Positions 5,666 through 5,799 of a stretch of DNA of 5,799 nt are shown here, one piece after another. The position numbers and the translations under genes were made by a program. Under the pieces are notes generated by a model, which made no database searches, was not told where the DNA came from, and saw only the letters and a program-made list of their open reading frames with translations. This DNA is from Candidatus Omnitrophota bacterium (GTDB lineage: Bacteria; Omnitrophota; Gorgyraeia; Gygaellales; Profunditerraquicolaceae), in contig JAHKBC010000207.1 in the NCBI GenBank assembly GCA_018825725.1, positions 1 through 5,799 of the forward strand, written 5' to 3'. Numbering within the stretch: the first letter of the stretch is position 1; each line of letters opens with the position of its first letter.

Positions 5666-5799
5666 ATGCAAGTATCCTTTCAAACTAAAGATTATTGCTT
5701 CCTGGCCGAGCTTGAGCAAAACAAGATTGCGCAGGAGATCAGTAAATCTCTTCCCTTAAAATCAGAGGTAATGTTATGGGGAGATGAAATATATTTTAA
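5666..5799 (+). CDS. Cyclophilin-like (TM1367/DUF369-type) protein, N-terminal 44 codons, cut by the window edge
   Basis: The visible product starts MQVSFQTKDYCFLAEL and contains SLPLKSEVMLWGDEIYF at residues 28-44. This resembles, from memory, the Thermotoga TM1367 family of small (about 120 residue) cyclophilin-like beta-barrels, where a '[20 protein letters not shown]' type segment sits at the same distance from the N-terminus. The biochemical role of that family is unclear. The ATG at 5666 is the first in-frame start and gives an N-terminus of family-like length. No good Shine-Dalgarno sequence precedes it; the nearby TATAAA at 5653-5658 has no -35 partner. It is divergent from the B12 operon, lies outside the riboswitch RNA, and has no evident link to cobalamin. 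The final TAA at 5797-5799 is out of frame, so the gene continues. The family call is based on one motif. Confidence 0.65.
   Translation, partial: MQVSFQTKDYCFLAELEQNKIAQEISKSLPLKSEVMLWGDEIYF

Noticed and set aside
1..5799. CRISPR array, tRNA/rRNA, prophage, toxin-antitoxin or defence genes
   Set aside because: No spaced direct repeats, tRNA-like cloverleaf, phage or nuclease motifs were seen; the coding space is filled by cobalamin genes and one cyclophilin-like fragment.

Overview
The window is a compact bacterial vitamin B12 (cobalamin) acquisition and finishing operon on the minus strand. A cobalamin riboswitch leads it, and the first 44 codons of a divergent, unrelated gene lie at the right edge. 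Composition is moderately AT-rich. Genes are packed with 1-4 bp overlaps or 3-nt gaps, and Shine-Dalgarno motifs are mostly weak. The sequence does not fix the species. An uncultured diderm-type bacterium (for example an Omnitrophota-like lineage) is only a low-confidence impression.

Layout, in the direction of transcription (right to left). An extended -10 sigma70-type promoter (5531-5559) starts a leader RNA. The leader holds a cobalamin aptamer (5358-5524) closed by a 7-bp P1 and carrying a near-consensus B12 box. Next come a small hairpin whose loop complements aptamer loop L5 (5329-5340), a candidate antiterminator (5298-5322) and an intrinsic terminator (5270-5306). After that follow btuF (substrate-binding protein), btuC (permease), btuD (ATPase), cobC (alpha-ribazole phosphatase-like), cobU (cobinamide kinase / GTP transferase), cobT (DMB phosphoribosyltransferase) and cobS (cobalamin synthase, cut by the left window edge).

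The genes form one pathway. BtuFCD imports corrinoids. CobU activates cobinamide as GDP-cobinamide, CobT makes alpha-ribazole phosphate, and CobS joins the two halves. CobC removes the phosphate. The riboswitch plus terminator should shut all of this off when cobalamin is plentiful. No de novo corrin-ring genes, adenosyltransferase, cbiB, bluB or btuB are visible, so the window supports salvage or late assembly rather than full synthesis.

The oddest feature is a 61-bp near-perfect palindrome (1419-1479) at the cobU/cobT junction. It supplies the last 11 codons and stop of cobU and ends 7 nt before the cobT start. It looks like an inserted REP/MITE-type element. At the right edge, a plus-strand gene starting at 5666 resembles the TM1367-type cyclophilin-like family. 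I found no wholly new system; the worthwhile points are the riboswitch switching logic, the palindrome inside a coding end, and the correct btuF start.
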